In this document: positions 1-8,758 of the stretch, one piece after another | How positions within the stretch are numbered: the first letter of the stretch is position 1 | How the letters are laid out: the number at the start of each line of letters is the position of its first letter | Source of the DNA: Bacteroidales bacterium | GTDB taxonomy: Bacteria > Bacteroidota > Bacteroidia > Bacteroidales > JAADJA01 | DNA: 40,390 nt | Assembly (NCBI GenBank): GCA_020438105.1 | Contig: JAGQVE010000037.1 | Location: 1-40,390, forward strand | Direction: 5' to 3' | Notes under the pieces: model-generated | What the model saw: only the letters and a program-made list of their open reading frames with translations | What the model was told of the DNA's origin: nothing | Databases searched by the model: none | Made by a program: the position numbers and the translations under genes

Positions 1-1206
1 CCCGAAATCGGCGGTTTGTCCGATTTAAAGTACCTCAACCTGGAGTATTGCCAGATAAGCAGCTTCCCCGATGAAATCGGAAACCTGGCAAAGCTCAGGT
101 ATTTATATGGTGCGAATGGCATGTTGCAGTCGCTCCCGGAAACCATCGGGAACATGAGTTCGGTGGAGGTGATCAGGCTTGAACTGAACGATATTTCAAA
201 CCTGCCCGCGGGCATTGGCAATTGTACGGCTTTAAAACACCTGCAACTCAATGCCAATGAAATTCCGGCGGTACCTTCAGAAATAGGTAACCTGCTAAAC
301 ATGGAGACACTGATTTTAGGGGGAAATAATATCTCCGAGTTGCCCGATGAAATGTTTGATCTCACAAACTTAAAAGTATTGAATTTTGCGGCTAATGATC
401 TGGATACCATACCTGCACTGATCGGACAGCTTACCAACCTTGAAAATTTCCAGTTCTTTGGAAATAATTTCACCTATATCCCTTCGGAAATAGGCAACTG
501 CATTTATCTCAATTACATCAATGGCTACGACAATAAAATTGATTCCCTGCCACTTAGTTTGCTCGATCTGCCAATGGTTGAAACACTTTTCCTGGCTTAC
601 AATTCGCTGACTTTTGATGACATTGAGCCACTGGTCTCCATTTGGGGATTTGAGTATTGGTTACAGGACAGTATCGGGCAGGAAACAGATACCACGGTTA
701 TGTTAGACTCTGCCTTTTATATGGAAGTGCAAACGGGTGGCGAGTTTAACAAATATCAATGGAAAAAGGATGGGGAGGTTCTTGAAGGCGAGGATAACCA
801 CTATCTCAATCTGATTGATATTACCTATGCGGATTCGGGCAGCTATAATTGTGAAATCACCAATACGCTGGCCACCGGGTTAACATTACAAAGCCGTCAG
901 GTGAAGTTACATGTTAAAAAATACACTGCCGTTGATGAATCAAAAATAAATAAGCTATTCACGGTAAGTGTATCGCCCAATCCTGTGCGCAATTCATTTA
1001 TGGTAGATTTGTCAAAGCCCGGAGCCGGGGAGTATGAAATTTCAATCATTAACAGTTCGGGAATGGTCCTGAAAAGCTATAGCGGAATAAACTTTCCAGC
1101 AAAAATTGATATTTCAGATTTGAGTAGTGGAATTTATTTAATACAAATAAAAGATGTGGGCAATGGTGGCGGAGATCGATGTATGGAAAAGATTGTGAAA
1201 TGGTAG
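1..1206 (+). CDS. Leucine-rich-repeat / Ig-like T9SS-secreted protein (5' end missing)
   Basis: The reading frame is open from base 1 (it begins P-E-I-G-G-L-S-D-L), so the true start lies upstream and this is a C-terminal fragment of about 401 residues. Roughly the first 200 residues are leucine-rich repeats of about 23 residues, with recurring PxEIGNLxxL and LxxNxIxxLP patterns. Next comes an Ig-like domain with the typical Y-x-W-K-K-D-G and DSGSYNCEITN signatures. The last 80 residues start at VSPNPVRNSF and end in KIVKW, a type A T9SS sorting domain that directs export across the outer membrane and surface anchoring. LRR and Ig modules usually bind ligands; the ligand cannot be read from sequence. 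A probable phosphatase gene follows 61 bp downstream on the same strand. Confidence 0.9.
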   Translation, partial: PEIGGLSDLKYLNLEYCQISSFPDEIGNLAKLRYLYGANGMLQSLPETIGNMSSVEVIRLELNDISNLPAGIGNCTALKHLQLNANEIPAVPSEIGNLLNMETLILGGNNISELPDEMFDLTNLKVLNFAANDLDTIPALIGQLTNLENFQFFGNNFTYIPSEIGNCIYLNYINGYDNKIDSLPLSLLDLPMVETLFLAYNSLTFDDIEPLVSIWGFEYWLQDSIGQETDTTVMLDSAFYMEVQTGGEFNKYQWKKDGEVLEGEDNHYLNLIDITYADSGSYNCEITNTLATGLTLQSRQVKLHVKKYTAVDESKINKLFTVSVSPNPVRNSFMVDLSKPGAGEYEISIINSSGMVLKSYSGINFPAKIDISDLSSGIYLIQIKDVGNGGGDRCMEKIVKW

Positions 1207-1267
1207 GGGCAGGGAAATGCGATATTGATAGGAAGATGGCAGTTGGAGGCAGTTTTATTAATTTGAT

Positions 1268-1612
1268 ATGAAAGACAGACCGAACATATTAGTTGTATGC
1301 GGACGAAATAAAAGAAGGAGCAGAACAGCCGAGTATATATTTAAAAATGATAGTCGTTTCAGTATTCGATCAGTAGGATTGAGTGCTAAAAGTAACAGGC
1401 AAATCGGGGATCGTGATATCATTTGGTCAGACTTGATTTTTGTTATGGAGGACGGTCAGGCCTCCCGGGTATCAGGGGTATTTAGGCATCTGGGCCTTCC
1501 GCCAATTCATGTTTTACATATTCCGGATGAATATGAATATCTTGATGAAGAACTGATTGATTTATTAACAGACCGGATAAATTCGACATTAAGGATTGAA
1601 TGGGGAATTTAA
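1268..1612 (+). CDS. Small low-molecular-weight protein tyrosine phosphatase-like protein
   Basis: This 114-residue cytosolic protein has no signal peptide. Near the N-terminus, after a hydrophobic strand (NILVV), it has the phosphatase P-loop C-x5-R-S: Cys11, then GRNKR, Arg17 and Ser18, followed by R-T-A-E. That matches the nucleophile loop of LMW-PTPs (usually CxGNxCRSPxAE). A candidate general acid is the Asp in IPDEYEY near residue 94, where larger LMW-PTPs have DPY. Typical LMW-PTPs are about 150 residues, so this is the short form found in many bacteria. The P-loop is unusually basic (R, K, R, R). The substrate is unknown. It lies between two surface-protein genes with its own gaps and need not be cotranscribed with them. 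Confidence 0.75.
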   Translation: MKDRPNILVVCGRNKRRSRTAEYIFKNDSRFSIRSVGLSAKSNRQIGDRDIIWSDLIFVMEDGQASRVSGVFRHLGLPPIHVLHIPDEYEYLDEELIDLLTDRINSTLRIEWGI

Positions 1613-1615
1613 TTT

Positions 1616-1654
1616 TGTGTGGCCAGAAAGAAGGGGAAGCTAACAGGCCACACA
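1616..1654 (+). terminator. 9-bp inverted repeat after the phosphatase gene, possible terminator
   Basis: TGTGTGGCC (1616-1624) and GGCCACACA (1646-1654) are perfectly complementary around a 21-nt purine-rich loop. The structure starts four bases after the phosphatase stop codon and is followed by TAAAACTTTTT. The long loop and delayed T-run make it a weak terminator candidate; it could instead be an operator or a repeat. Confidence 0.4.
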
Positions 1655-1715
1655 TAAAACTTTTTCAATTTACAATTGTTCTAAACGCTGTTAAATATCC
1701 TATTACTAGCAATCC

Positions 1716-4700
1716 ATGAAATTACTTTACTCTTATTTATCCTGCAGGATCCGGATATTTTCGATCCTGATGATGTTATTGTTTTGTTCGGTAACCTATT
1801 CCCAGGCATTCATCACAACATGGAAAACCGATAATCCGGGGACATCAAACAACTACCAGATTACAATACCCACTGCGGGTGGAGGATATAATTACACCGT
1901 TTACTGGGGTGACGGAAGTTATAATTTATTCCTGACGGGTGACTTTACACATACATACCCGGCTGCCGGAACCTACACCGTGACGATCACCGGCGACTTT
2001 CCGCGCATTTATTTTAATTACGGCGGCGATCGCGAAAAGATCCTTTCGGTAGAACAATGGGGCGATATTCAATGGACTTCCATGGCCAATGCGTTCCAGG
2101 GATGTTCAAACCTCGTGGTGAATGCTACGGATGCGCCTGATCTATCGGGTGTTTCTGACCTCTCAGTGATGTTCTTCGGAACCGCGATCAACCAGGATAT
2201 CAGCAACTGGGACGTAAGCAATATAACAAATATGTATGCGATGTTTTACCTGGCACAACAATTTAACCAGGACATCGGTACCTGGAACGTGGGCAATGTG
2301 ACCAACATGGCTTACATGTTCTCCGATGCTTCAGCATTCAATCAGGACATCAGCAACTGGGATGTTTCAAAGGTAACGAATATGGAGGCCATGTTTTCAG
2401 TGGCCAGCTCGTTCGACCAGGATCTGGGGAACTGGAATGTGGGCAATGTGACCAACATGCTTTATATGTTTAACCTCATCCAGCTCTCCAAACAAAACTA
2501 TGATAACACCCTGATCGGCTGGAACAGCCTGCCCTCTTTGCAAAACAATGTTACACTCACTGCCGGGAACAGCCAGTATTGTAATGGTAGTTATGCTAAG
2601 CAAAATATTATCTCCAATCACAACTGGACCATTTCTGATGGCGGGGAAGATTGTACCGGGTCGGAGTTTATTACTACCTGGAAAACGGATAATCCGGGAG
2701 GGATTAACACGCAAATTACCATTCCCACAACGGGTGGAGGATATAACTATACTGTGGACTGGGGCGATGGCTTGTTTGATATAAATGTGACGGGAAATAT
2801 AACCCACGATTATGCTGTTGCAGGGACGTATACCGTGAAGATCACAGGTCAGTTTCCGCATATCTATTTTGCCGGGGCACTGGATAAGCAAAAAATCCTG
2901 TCGATTGATCAGTGGGGAACCCAGCACTGGACTTCCATGCTGAGTGCCTTTACCGGATGCAGCAACCTTGTTTTAAACGCCACCGATACGCCCGACCTTT
3001 CGGGAGTGACCAGCATGTGGGCCATGTTTGCCAATGCCACTTCATTTAACGGCAGCATAGGTAATTGGGATGTAAGCCACGTGACAGATATGAAATATTT
3101 GTTTCAGAATGCTTCGTCCTTCAATCAGGACATCAGCGGATGGGTTGTTTCGGGTGTAGAGAATATGGCAAACATGTTCTGGAATGCCACAGCATTTAAT
3201 CAAAATATCAGCACCTGGGATGTGTCTTCTGTAGTTGATATGAGCCAGATGTTCGACGGGGCAGCTTTCTTTAACCAGCCTATTGAATCCTGGGCGGTGA
3301 GTAGTGTAACGAACATGAGTTGTATGTTCAATGGCGCTGAATCATTCAATCAGGATATTGGATTATGGGATGTTTCTTCCGTTACGGATATGAGTCTTAT
3401 GTTCTCGGGTGCTGTGGCCTTTGATCAGAATATCGGGAACTGGCAGGTTGGCAATGTGGGCAATTTTGAATATATGTTTACCGGCGTCACCCTTTCAACT
3501 GAAAATTATGATAAATTACTCATAGGATGGAACAGTCTGCCTTATTTACAAGGCGAGATTTATTTTGATGCTGGAAACAGTCACTACTGCGGAGCAATCA
3601 CGGCCAAAAGTGATATTATCAACAACTGGAGCTGGAGTATCTCCGACGGAGGAATTGACTGTTCAGATTACTTTATTACAAATTGGGATACTTCAATTTC
3701 AGGCACACCTGGAGACAATACCATCACCATTCCAACTGCTGGTGATGGGTATAATTATACAGTGAATTGGGGAGATAATACCATATCGGAAAATGTAACA
3801 GGAAATATTTCTCATACCTATGATTCTCCGGGTATTTATATAGTAAAGATATTTGGCGATTTCCCCCGGATTTGTTTTGAAAATTCAGATGTAAATAACA
3901 GAATGAGGATAATTTCTGTTGAAAACTGGGGCACAAATGAATGGACTTCAATGCATAGCGCATTTTATGGTTGTTCCAATCTTGAAATATTAGCCACTGA
4001 CGCACCGGATCTATCCGGGGTAACGGACATGTCCCAAATGTTTCAATGGAACCACCAGTTAAACAGTAATTTAAACAGCTGGAATGTAAGTACCATTACA
4101 AATATGGAAGGAATCTTTAAGTATGGTTCGGGCTATAACCTGGTAATCAGCAATTGGAATGTTTCAAATGTTACCAATATGAAGGAAGCCTTTGCTGATT
4201 ATGCCACTTTCAGCAGTGATATTTCGGCCTGGGATGTAGGGCAGGTTACTGATATGAGCCGAATGTTCTATCATAATGTATACAGCAACAGCTATTTTAA
4301 TCAGGACTTAAGTAACTGGGATGTCGGCAATGTGACCAGCATGAGAGAAATGTTCCATTTTGCCTCCTTCTTTAACCAGGATATTAGCAACTGGAATGTG
4401 AGCAATGTAACCGATATGAGGGCTATGTTTCTTCATGCCAATAGCTTTAACCAGAACCTCAATGGTTGGAATGTAAGCCAGGTAACGGATATGAGTTTGA
4501 TGTTTGCATTCAACCGTGATTTTAATGGGAATGTGAGTAACTGGAACGTGGAAAGTGTATTAAATATGGATTCAATGTTTTGCGAAGCACAATCTTTCAA
4601 TCAGGACATTGGCAATTGGGAAGTCGGGGCTGTTACAACAATGAATGCCATGTTTAAAGGAATCGCTCCTGGGAATTCTATTGAAACGGTTTTTAACCAG

Positions 4701-6578
4701 GATATAAGTGGTTGGGACGTGAGCAATGTAACCGATATGGCGTTGATGTTTTGCTTTAATTCATATTTCAACCAGGATCTTTCGGGCTGGATTGTTGGAA
4801 ACGTAACAAATATGGCAGATATGTTTCATGGGGTCGGCCAGTTCAATCAGGATATCAGCGGATGGGACGTCAGCCAGGTGACAAATATGGCAGATATGTT
4901 TCATGGATCCGGTCAGTTCAATTATAATATTGGCGGATGGATTGTCAGCCAGGTAACCAATATGGCCAATATGTTCAACGGAGCCAGTCAGTTCGATCAG
5001 GATATCGGATTATGGAATGTGGATAATGTTACGGATATAAATGGAATGTTTTATGGCGCCAGCCAATTCAACCAGGATATCAGCGGCTGGTATGTCAGTA
5101 ATAAGCCGAATATGGCTGACCTGTTTCGTGGAGCCAGCCAGTTCAATCAGGACATTAGCGGATGGGATGTGAGCAATGTGACCAGTATGGCCAATATGTT
5201 CAATGGAGCCGGCCAGTTCAATCAGGATATTGGTGGTTGGAATGTGGATAATGTGACAGATATTACTGGAATGTTTTATGGAGCCGGCCAATTTAACCAG
5301 GATATTAGCGGATGGGATGTCAGCAATAAACCGAACATGGCAAATTTGTTTAATGGCGCCAGCCATTTCAATCAGGACATAGGTGGATGGGATGTGAGTA
5401 ATGTGACAAATATGGCCGGTATGTTTAATGGTGCAAGTGCATTCAATCAGGACATAGGCTCCTGGAATGTTGGTGCGGTACAAAATATGGAAGAAATGTT
5501 TGCCAATCAGGGTTCATTTAATCAGGATATCGGGAGTTGGGATGTAGGCAACGTTACCAACATGTCGGGTATGTTTTCATTGTCCAGCTTTAATCAGGAC
5601 ATTGGTTCCTGGAATGTAGGCAGTGTTACCGATATGTCGGGGATGTTTTCGTATTCATTGTTCAATCAGGATATCGGTGGTTGGGATGTAAGTAATGTAA
5701 TAAACATGATTTCTATGTTTTATGACGGTGGGTTACTTAAAGATAATTATGATAAACTGCTGATTGGATGGAGTACTCAAAACCTTCATAATAATATTGA
5801 AATTGATGTTTTTTCTTATTTCTGCAACGGTGCAAGTGCCCGACAATATATAATTAATACGTTTAATTGGGTAATTTATGACGGAGGCGTAAATTGCACA
5901 TCAGCAGATCTGGATCTTGATCTTACCTTATTTTTAGAAGGCCCTTTTAATGGCTCCGGTATGAGTACTACCCTGAATGACGAGGATGACTTACCAACCA
6001 ACCAACCGTTTAATGTGGCTCCCTGGAATTATTCCGGAACGGAAAGCCTGCCCGAGTTACCACCTGATGCAGTAGATTGGGTATTGATCGAAATAAGAGA
6101 TGGCGGTTTTGCCTCCACTGCCCATTCTTCCTTTAATTTAAGCCGACAGGCGGGAATTCTGCTGGCAGATGGTTCAATTGTTAGTGCGGATGGGACTTCA
6201 TTGCCACATGTTTCGGTAAATGTAACCTACAATCTTTGGATTGTCATTTACCATAGAAACCACCTGCCCGTTATTTCAAGTTCGCCAATTTCACAGTACA
6301 GTGGTACCTATTCGTATGATTTTTCCTCTTCAGCCGATCAGGCTTATGGCGGATTGGATGCCCAAAAGGAAATTGGCTCCAATATTTGGGGAATGATAGG
6401 TGGGGATGGGAATGGAAATGTGAGTTTGGATACTGATGACGAATTACAATGGAATGCCGATGCTGCAGAATCCGGGTATAGAAATAGTGATTATAACATG
6501 GATTCACAAGTGGATAACAGGGATAAGAATGATATTTGGTATCCGAATGTCGGGAAACATTCATGGGTGCCTAATTAA
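1716..6578 (+). CDS. BspA-like (DUF285) repeat surface protein with PKD-like modules and dockerin-like C-terminus
   Basis: This 1620-residue exported protein has a signal peptide ending near residue 30 (CSVTYSQ). It is built of three modules starting near residues 31, 317 and 652. Each opens with a PKD-like sandwich (F-I-T-x-W ... GGGYNYTVxWGD ... HTYxxAGTYTVxITG) and continues into 25-residue BspA/DUF285 repeats of the form FNQDISGWDVSNVTNMxxMFxGA. I count about 35 repeats: 5, 7 and 23 per module. Each repeat block closes with a cap containing NYDxxLIGW and YCxGxxA. The last 220 residues are a Bacteroidota hemagglutinin-like region ending in an Asp/Asn-rich, dockerin-like calcium-binding stretch (NSDYNMDSQVDNRDKNDIW) and WVPN. 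No classical T9SS tail is visible. BspA-family proteins mediate adhesion; that role here is inferred. Reverse-strand open frames inside the repeats are by-products of the periodicity. Confidence 0.9.
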   Translation: MKLLYSYLSCRIRIFSILMMLLFCSVTYSQAFITTWKTDNPGTSNNYQITIPTAGGGYNYTVYWGDGSYNLFLTGDFTHTYPAAGTYTVTITGDFPRIYFNYGGDREKILSVEQWGDIQWTSMANAFQGCSNLVVNATDAPDLSGVSDLSVMFFGTAINQDISNWDVSNITNMYAMFYLAQQFNQDIGTWNVGNVTNMAYMFSDASAFNQDISNWDVSKVTNMEAMFSVASSFDQDLGNWNVGNVTNMLYMFNLIQLSKQNYDNTLIGWNSLPSLQNNVTLTAGNSQYCNGSYAKQNIISNHNWTISDGGEDCTGSEFITTWKTDNPGGINTQITIPTTGGGYNYTVDWGDGLFDINVTGNITHDYAVAGTYTVKITGQFPHIYFAGALDKQKILSIDQWGTQHWTSMLSAFTGCSNLVLNATDTPDLSGVTSMWAMFANATSFNGSIGNWDVSHVTDMKYLFQNASSFNQDISGWVVSGVENMANMFWNATAFNQNISTWDVSSVVDMSQMFDGAAFFNQPIESWAVSSVTNMSCMFNGAESFNQDIGLWDVSSVTDMSLMFSGAVAFDQNIGNWQVGNVGNFEYMFTGVTLSTENYDKLLIGWNSLPYLQGEIYFDAGNSHYCGAITAKSDIINNWSWSISDGGIDCSDYFITNWDTSISGTPGDNTITIPTAGDGYNYTVNWGDNTISENVTGNISHTYDSPGIYIVKIFGDFPRICFENSDVNNRMRIISVENWGTNEWTSMHSAFYGCSNLEILATDAPDLSGVTDMSQMFQWNHQLNSNLNSWNVSTITNMEGIFKYGSGYNLVISNWNVSNVTNMKEAFADYATFSSDISAWDVGQVTDMSRMFYHNVYSNSYFNQDLSNWDVGNVTSMREMFHFASFFNQDISNWNVSNVTDMRAMFLHANSFNQNLNGWNVSQVTDMSLMFAFNRDFNGNVSNWNVESVLNMDSMFCEAQSFNQDIGNWEVGAVTTMNAMFKGIAPGNSIETVFNQDISGWDVSNVTDMALMFCFNSYFNQDLSGWIVGNVTNMADMFHGVGQFNQDISGWDVSQVTNMADMFHGSGQFNYNIGGWIVSQVTNMANMFNGASQFDQDIGLWNVDNVTDINGMFYGASQFNQDISGWYVSNKPNMADLFRGASQFNQDISGWDVSNVTSMANMFNGAGQFNQDIGGWNVDNVTDITGMFYGAGQFNQDISGWDVSNKPNMANLFNGASHFNQDIGGWDVSNVTNMAGMFNGASAFNQDIGSWNVGAVQNMEEMFANQGSFNQDIGSWDVGNVTNMSGMFSLSSFNQDIGSWNVGSVTDMSGMFSYSLFNQDIGGWDVSNVINMISMFYDGGLLKDNYDKLLIGWSTQNLHNNIEIDVFSYFCNGASARQYIINTFNWVIYDGGVNCTSADLDLDLTLFLEGPFNGSGMSTTLNDEDDLPTNQPFNVAPWNYSGTESLPELPPDAVDWVLIEIRDGGFASTAHSSFNLSRQAGILLADGSIVSADGTSLPHVSVNVTYNLWIVIYHRNHLPVISSSPISQYSGTYSYDFSSSADQAYGGLDAQKEIGSNIWGMIGGDGNGNVSLDTDDELQWNADAAESGYRNSDYNMDSQVDNRDKNDIWYPNVGKHSWVPN
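5013..5462 (+). repeat. 225-bp tandem higher-order duplication inside the BspA-like gene
   Basis: Two adjacent 225-bp units (5013-5237 and 5238-5462) each encode three 25-residue repeats in the same order: a VDNVTDI repeat, a VSNKPNM repeat and a VSNVT repeat. The diagnostic WNVDNVTDI and VSNKPNM segments recur exactly 225 bases apart. This points to a recent in-frame triplet duplication on top of the 75-bp basic period. Confidence 0.75.
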
Positions 6579-6833
6579 AATAAGAATATCTTTCTCCTGG
6601 ATAAAAGAGATGTTTTGCTTTTGCTGTTGTCAAAAAACAAGCTTTTGATTATTTTCTTACGCACATTAATTCCAATAATCTATTCATACTTTTCATAGCT
6701 TTGCTATTGATATTAAAATGTTGAAATGCATTAAAGCCAATTTTTAGACCTTTATACTATCAATTTATTTGAAGCTATTCAACAGATTTTAATCAGAAAG
6801 CAGAGGACTAAAGTGCTAGATCGGTTTAACCCT
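6579..6833. other. AT-rich gap after the BspA-like gene, no gene seen
   Basis: No convincing coding sequence, structural RNA or terminator was found between the BspA-like stop codon and the first intergenic palindrome. The stretch is AT-rich with many stops in all frames. Confidence 0.5.
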
Positions 6834-6893
6834 GGCAAGTCTTCTGCAATCGCTAATGTCATAGCGTAAACCAGCAATGCAGCCAACTTGTGC
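6834..6893 (+). repeat. Intergenic palindrome, copy A (long-loop form)
   Basis: The left arm GGCAAGT (6834-6840) pairs with the right arm ACTTGTGC (6886-6893), including one G-U pair; the right arm is preceded by the family motif GCAGCCA. The long loop holds a second perfect stem, CGCTA (6851-6855) with TAGCG (6862-6866). The leader AACAAAAGCATGAAG follows and provides the start codon of the next gene at 6918. Related copies lie at 7416, 8646, 9598 and 10770. Confidence 0.6.
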
Positions 6894-6917
6894 GAATCAA
6901 AATATAAGAACAAAAGC

Positions 6918-7415
6918 ATGAAGCAAACCTCAATAGTCATATTTGTAATTCTTTCGTTGAGATTGTTTTCGCAGGAGGAGGAGGCTAACGGGTAAAAGGA
7001 TCATTATTTTAATGCGTTTCAACCCAGGATCCAATATGAAAAATTTGGCTACAATAATCTTAGTCTGGGTATGGCGAATTTACATTATGTCGGGGAATCT
7101 GTAACCGGATTACCCTGGTTGTTTCATGGTGCATTTTTAGATGTTGGATTGGCATTCAACAATAAAACGGAGTTGTTTTCCGGTAAAATTGGATATGAAT
7201 ATTTCTTTTTGTTTTTAGGAGGGCGATTGAATCTGGTAAATTATACCGACTTTAAGGATAATCAACTTTGTATGCGCCCTGAAATAGGACTTTCGCTGCT
7301 CAGTTTTCTTACAATAACCTATGGATACAATATTGATTTATCCGGGAATGATTATTTTGATGTGGGTGGAAGTATATTTTCATTAAATATTGGTTACTTA
7401 ATTGATAAAAAATGA
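6918..7415 (+). pseudogene. Exported beta-barrel-like protein interrupted by an in-frame TAA after the signal peptide
   Basis: An ATG at 6918, just behind palindrome copy A, starts a good signal peptide (MKQTSIVIFVILSLRLFSQ). After EEEANG the frame meets TAA at 6993-6995, codon 26. The same frame is then open without a gap to 7415, giving 165 residues in total if the stop is ignored. The downstream part (YEKFGYNNLSLGMANLHYVG ... SLNIGYLIDKK) has short alternating aromatic and glycine-rich strands like a small outer-membrane barrel. Because both halves share a frame, a single substitution (for example CAA or GAA to TAA) explains the break. A restart at the ATG at 7071 would make 114 residues without a signal peptide, probably non-functional. 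The family was not recognised. A sequencing error or recoding cannot be excluded. Confidence 0.75.
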
Positions 7416-7432
7416 CGCAATATTGCGCAAGT
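7416..7432 (+). repeat. Intergenic palindrome, copy E (degenerate)
   Basis: Immediately after the TGA of the broken gene lies the perfect 12-bp palindrome CGCAATATTGCG (7416-7427). It overlaps the family left arm GCGCAAGT (7425-7432). The right arm is decayed; the best remnant is AGCC followed by ACTTTATGAGC near 7452-7473. This is the weakest member of the family. Confidence 0.4.
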
Positions 7433-7559
7433 CGTAACTTATAAAGCCAGTGAATACTTTATGAGCGGAGCAAATCTTTAGACAATAAAAACACAGATAA
7501 CCGGATTGAGTAATCTACTGGCAAATCATTCAAATCAGTGATATTGTAAAATTTGGAGA

Positions 7560-8600
7560 ATGAATAGTAAGCTTAAAAATACCAATAGTCTGTTTTCAGA
7601 AATCAAACTTTTAATTGAAGAAGCAAGGCAAACAGTTGCGGTTGCGGTTAATGCCGCCACAACAATTCTATACTGGAACATTGGGAAGCGAGTAAATAAT
7701 GAAATACTTAGGAATAGACGTGCTGAATATGGAAAGGAAGTTGTAAAAACACTTTCGAATGAATTGACTCAGGAATTCGGGAAGGGCTGGAGTGAAAAGC
7801 ATCTTCGACATTGTCTACGCTTTGCGGAGACTTTTCCTGATAAAGAAATTCTCTACGCATTGAGTAGACAATTGAGCTGGACACATTTTCGGACAGTAAT
7901 TTACCTTGACGATGAAATTAAACGTGAGTTTTATATCCAAATGACCAGAGTTGAAAATTGGAATACCCGTACATTGAATGAAAAGATTGATTCAATGCTA
8001 TTTGAAAGAACAGCAATATCAAGAAAGCCTGAAGAATTGATAAAAAAAGAACTCAAAAAGTTGAAGGAAGAAAACAAATTAAGTCCAGATCTCGTTTTTC
8101 GTGACCCTTATTTTTTAAACTTTCTTGGACTGGAAGACAATTACAATGAAAAATCTTTGGAAGAAGCTATTTTAAAAGAGCTTGAAAAATTTATTTTGGA
8201 ATTAGGGCAGGGATTTACATTCGTCGAACGCCAGAAAAGAATGCTAATTTACGGCGATAGTTTCAAACTTGATTTGTTGTTTTATCATCGAAAACTAAAA
8301 CGACTTGTTGCAGTTGACTTAAAACTTGACAGGTTTAAAGCACAATACAAAGGGCAAATGGAACTATACCTCCGTTACCTTGAGAAATTTGAAGCAGAAA
8401 AAGAAGAGAATTCACCGATTGGATTAATTCTTTGCGCTGAGGGTTCAAAAGAACAAATTGAGTTATTACAGCTTGAAGAATCAGGAATAAGAGTGGCAGA
8501 ATATTTAGTTGAATTACCCCCAAAAGAATTGTTGCAAAAGAAATTACACAAAGTAATAGAATTAGAAAGGAAAAGACTACAAATGAAAAAATTGAAATAG
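7560..8600 (+). CDS. YhcG/DUF1016-family PDDEXK nuclease
   Basis: This 346-residue protein matches the two-part YhcG architecture. An N-terminal helical DUF1016 domain (about residues 10-165) carries the family signatures YWNIGKRV, EYGKEVVKTLSNELTQEFGKGWS and LSWTHFRTVIYLDD. The C-terminal PDDEXK nuclease domain (about 180-325) contains RDPYFLNFLGL, the metal-binding Asp238 (KLDLLFYH) and the D-x-K pair Asp253/Lys255 (AVDLKLDRF), where most members have E-L-K, followed by Gln266 in GQMELYL. The protein is cytosolic. Family members occur scattered near mobile elements, restriction systems and toxin-antitoxin genes; the substrate is not settled. No methylase, transposase or antitoxin is visible nearby. 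It sits as a single gene between palindromic intergenic repeats, which suggests acquisition. Confidence 0.88.
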   Translation: MNSKLKNTNSLFSEIKLLIEEARQTVAVAVNAATTILYWNIGKRVNNEILRNRRAEYGKEVVKTLSNELTQEFGKGWSEKHLRHCLRFAETFPDKEILYALSRQLSWTHFRTVIYLDDEIKREFYIQMTRVENWNTRTLNEKIDSMLFERTAISRKPEELIKKELKKLKEENKLSPDLVFRDPYFLNFLGLEDNYNEKSLEEAILKELEKFILELGQGFTFVERQKRMLIYGDSFKLDLLFYHRKLKRLVAVDLKLDRFKAQYKGQMELYLRYLEKFEAEKEENSPIGLILCAEGSKEQIELLQLEESGIRVAEYLVELPPKELLQKKLHKVIELERKRLQMKKLK

Positions 8601-8645
8601 CCAGTAAATACAGAAAGTTACCATTTTACAATCCTACAAGTCCTG

Positions 8646-8675
8646 GCGCAAGCTAGCTAAGCAGCCTGCTTGTGC
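8646..8675 (+). repeat. Intergenic palindrome, copy B (compensatory variant)
   Basis: GCGCAAGC (8646-8653) pairs with GCTTGTGC (8668-8675) around a 14-nt loop ending in CAGCCT. Relative to copies C and D the closing T-A pair has become C-G in both arms, so pairing is kept. Twelve bases later comes AACAAAAACATGAAA, the same leader and spacing as copy D, but here the ATG at 8697 is followed by AAA and TAG. Confidence 0.65.
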
Positions 8676-8758
8676 GGGGAACCTTACAACAAAAACATGA
8701 AATAGTCACAACAATCAATTCACTCCTTTTAAAATTTATAAAGCAAAAATCACAGGTT

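Noticed and set aside
5010..5483. Long reverse-strand open frame with His/Ile-rich repeats
   Set aside because: It is the complement of the BspA-like repeats; its periodicity comes from the plus-strand gene and it has no start context or signal of its own.
4140..5690. Regularly spaced 75-base repeats, at first glance like a repeat array such as CRISPR
   Set aside because: The period equals 25 codons, the frame stays open throughout and the repeats translate to BspA/DUF285 units; there are no unique spacers or cas genes.
6993..6995. Stop-codon reassignment or programmed readthrough at the in-frame TAA
   Set aside because: Many intact genes in the window end in TAA, and no readthrough context or structure stands out, so a simple mutation or sequence error is more likely.
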